Positions 5,343 through 5,427 of a stretch of DNA of 5,427 nt are shown here, one piece after another. The DNA lies in assembly GCA_937880065.1 (NCBI GenBank), contig CALFMA010000561.1:1-5427 (forward strand). The letters run 5' to 3'. Below the pieces are notes generated by a model. That model saw nothing but the letters and a program-made list of their open reading frames with translations, did no database searches and was not told the DNA's origin. Position numbers and translations under genes: made by a program. How positions within the stretch are numbered: position 1 is the stretch's first letter; each line of letters starts with the position of its first letter. This stretch comes from an uncultured Ruminococcus sp. GTDB taxonomy: Bacteria; Bacillota_A; Clostridia; Oscillospirales; Ruminococcaceae.

Positions 5343-5372
5343 TACAGTTAGCGAAATACTGTATCAGTTTTT
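5334..5372 (+). terminator. Strong intrinsic terminator of the RNA gene, probably bidirectional
   Basis: ACTGATACAGT (5338-5348) and ACTGTATCAGT (5358-5368) form a perfect 11-bp stem, extended by flanking A-T pairs to about 15 bp, with a 9-nt loop (5349-5357), and end in five T residues (5368-5372). The A-run on the left (5333-5338) gives six T residues on the opposite strand, so it can act in both directions. The 5' arm has no obvious alternative partner upstream, which argues against a riboswitch-controlled terminator. Confidence 0.9.
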
Positions 5373-5415
5373 GTTATTGCTCCACCAATTATACCTTGCC
5401 AAAAAAGACGAAAGC

Positions 5416-5423
5416 AGAAAGGA
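5416..5423 (+). promoter_or_regulatory. Possible ribosome binding site for a gene starting just past the window
   Basis: AGAAAGGA lies 4 nt from the right edge, about 45 nt after the terminator. The spacing would suit a plus-strand start codon just outside the window. The 5373-5415 stretch shows no other feature. Confidence 0.35.
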
Positions 5424-5427
5424 AATT

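Larger units (their letters stand above)
5199..5372 (+). ncRNA. Structured non-coding RNA of unrecognised family (about 170 nt)
   Basis: A perfect promoter and an intrinsic terminator delimit a transcript of about 170 nt. Its 5' part folds into a tight three-way junction: P1 TGTCGG (5199-5204) with CCGACA (5243-5248), all Watson-Crick; P2 CAGATG (5205-5210) with TATCTG (5221-5226), directly abutting P1; then AAT; then P3 GTGGT (5230-5234) with ACCAC (5238-5242), directly abutting P1. Next, GCCCGT (5249-5254) can pair with ACGGGT (5314-5319), enclosing a hairpin with two exclusive forms: CCGTC/GACGG (5275-5279 with 5285-5289) or CTGTCTG/CGGACAG (5279-5285 with 5294-5300). GGCAGA (5203-5208) can instead pair with TCTGCC (5307-5312), which would compete with P1/P2. 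The last element is the terminator. I compared it by eye with 6S, SRP, tmRNA, T-box and common riboswitch consensus sequences and saw no match. It could be a trans-acting sRNA, a divergent 6S-type RNA, or the leader of a gene beyond the window. Confidence 0.68.

Noticed and set aside
5334..5372. Riboswitch-controlled terminator for a downstream gene
   Set aside because: The 5' arm ACTGATACAGT has no visible competing partner upstream, so an antiterminator is not supported. The terminator looks constitutive.
5386..5412. Minus-strand TATAAT (complement of ATTATA near 5389) as a promoter reading leftward
   Set aside because: No acceptable -35 hexamer is found at 16-18 bp, and the bidirectional terminator lies immediately downstream.
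5199..5427. Type III toxin-antitoxin RNA, retron ncRNA or tracrRNA
   Set aside because: There are no tandem repeats before the terminator, no pairing between the two transcript ends as in retron msr-msd, and no CRISPR repeat or cas gene in the window to pair with. The gene to the right is not visible, so these cannot be fully excluded.

Overview
The window looks like chromosomal DNA from a low-to-moderate GC Gram-positive anaerobe, most plausibly a gut Clostridia of the Ruminococcus/Oscillospiraceae type. This is inferred from strong GGAGG-type ribosome binding sites, AT-rich spacers, sigma-A promoters with a 17-bp spacer and a TGn extended -10, intrinsic terminators, and a BspA-type leucine-rich-repeat protein. 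No rRNA or other phylogenetic marker is present, so the assignment is tentative.

Layout: (1) positions 1-785, minus strand, hold the first ~261 codons of an SLC13/ArsB/NhaD-type membrane permease that runs off the left edge. It has a consensus promoter (903-931) and a structured ~110-nt leader. (2) A divergent, AT-rich 455-bp spacer follows. (3) At 1241-2164, plus strand, is a complete CaCA-family sodium/calcium exchanger with its own promoter (1118-1146). (4) At 2165-2270, between convergent genes, there is a large inverted repeat and then a strong hairpin terminator; their loops share an 11-nt motif. (5) At 2276-3979, minus strand, is a cytoplasmic-looking BspA-like LRR protein. (6) At 4077-5090, plus strand, is an orphan four-helix membrane protein with a TTG start, a seven-G ribosome binding site and a very short leader. 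(7) The 337 bp from 5091 to the end hold no annotated protein gene. They do hold a perfect consensus promoter (TTGACA-17-TATAAT), an RNA that begins with a precisely closed three-way junction, and a strong terminator (5334-5372). I read this as an independent non-coding RNA gene of a family I cannot name. A possible ribosome binding site at the extreme right suggests that another plus-strand gene starts just outside the window.

The genes do not form one operon; nearly every gene has its own promoter. The two transporters are divergently transcribed and may both serve ion homeostasis, but nothing in the sequence proves co-regulation. The most notable element is the structured RNA at about 5199-5372, followed by the structured leader of the permease and the paired terminators with a shared loop.
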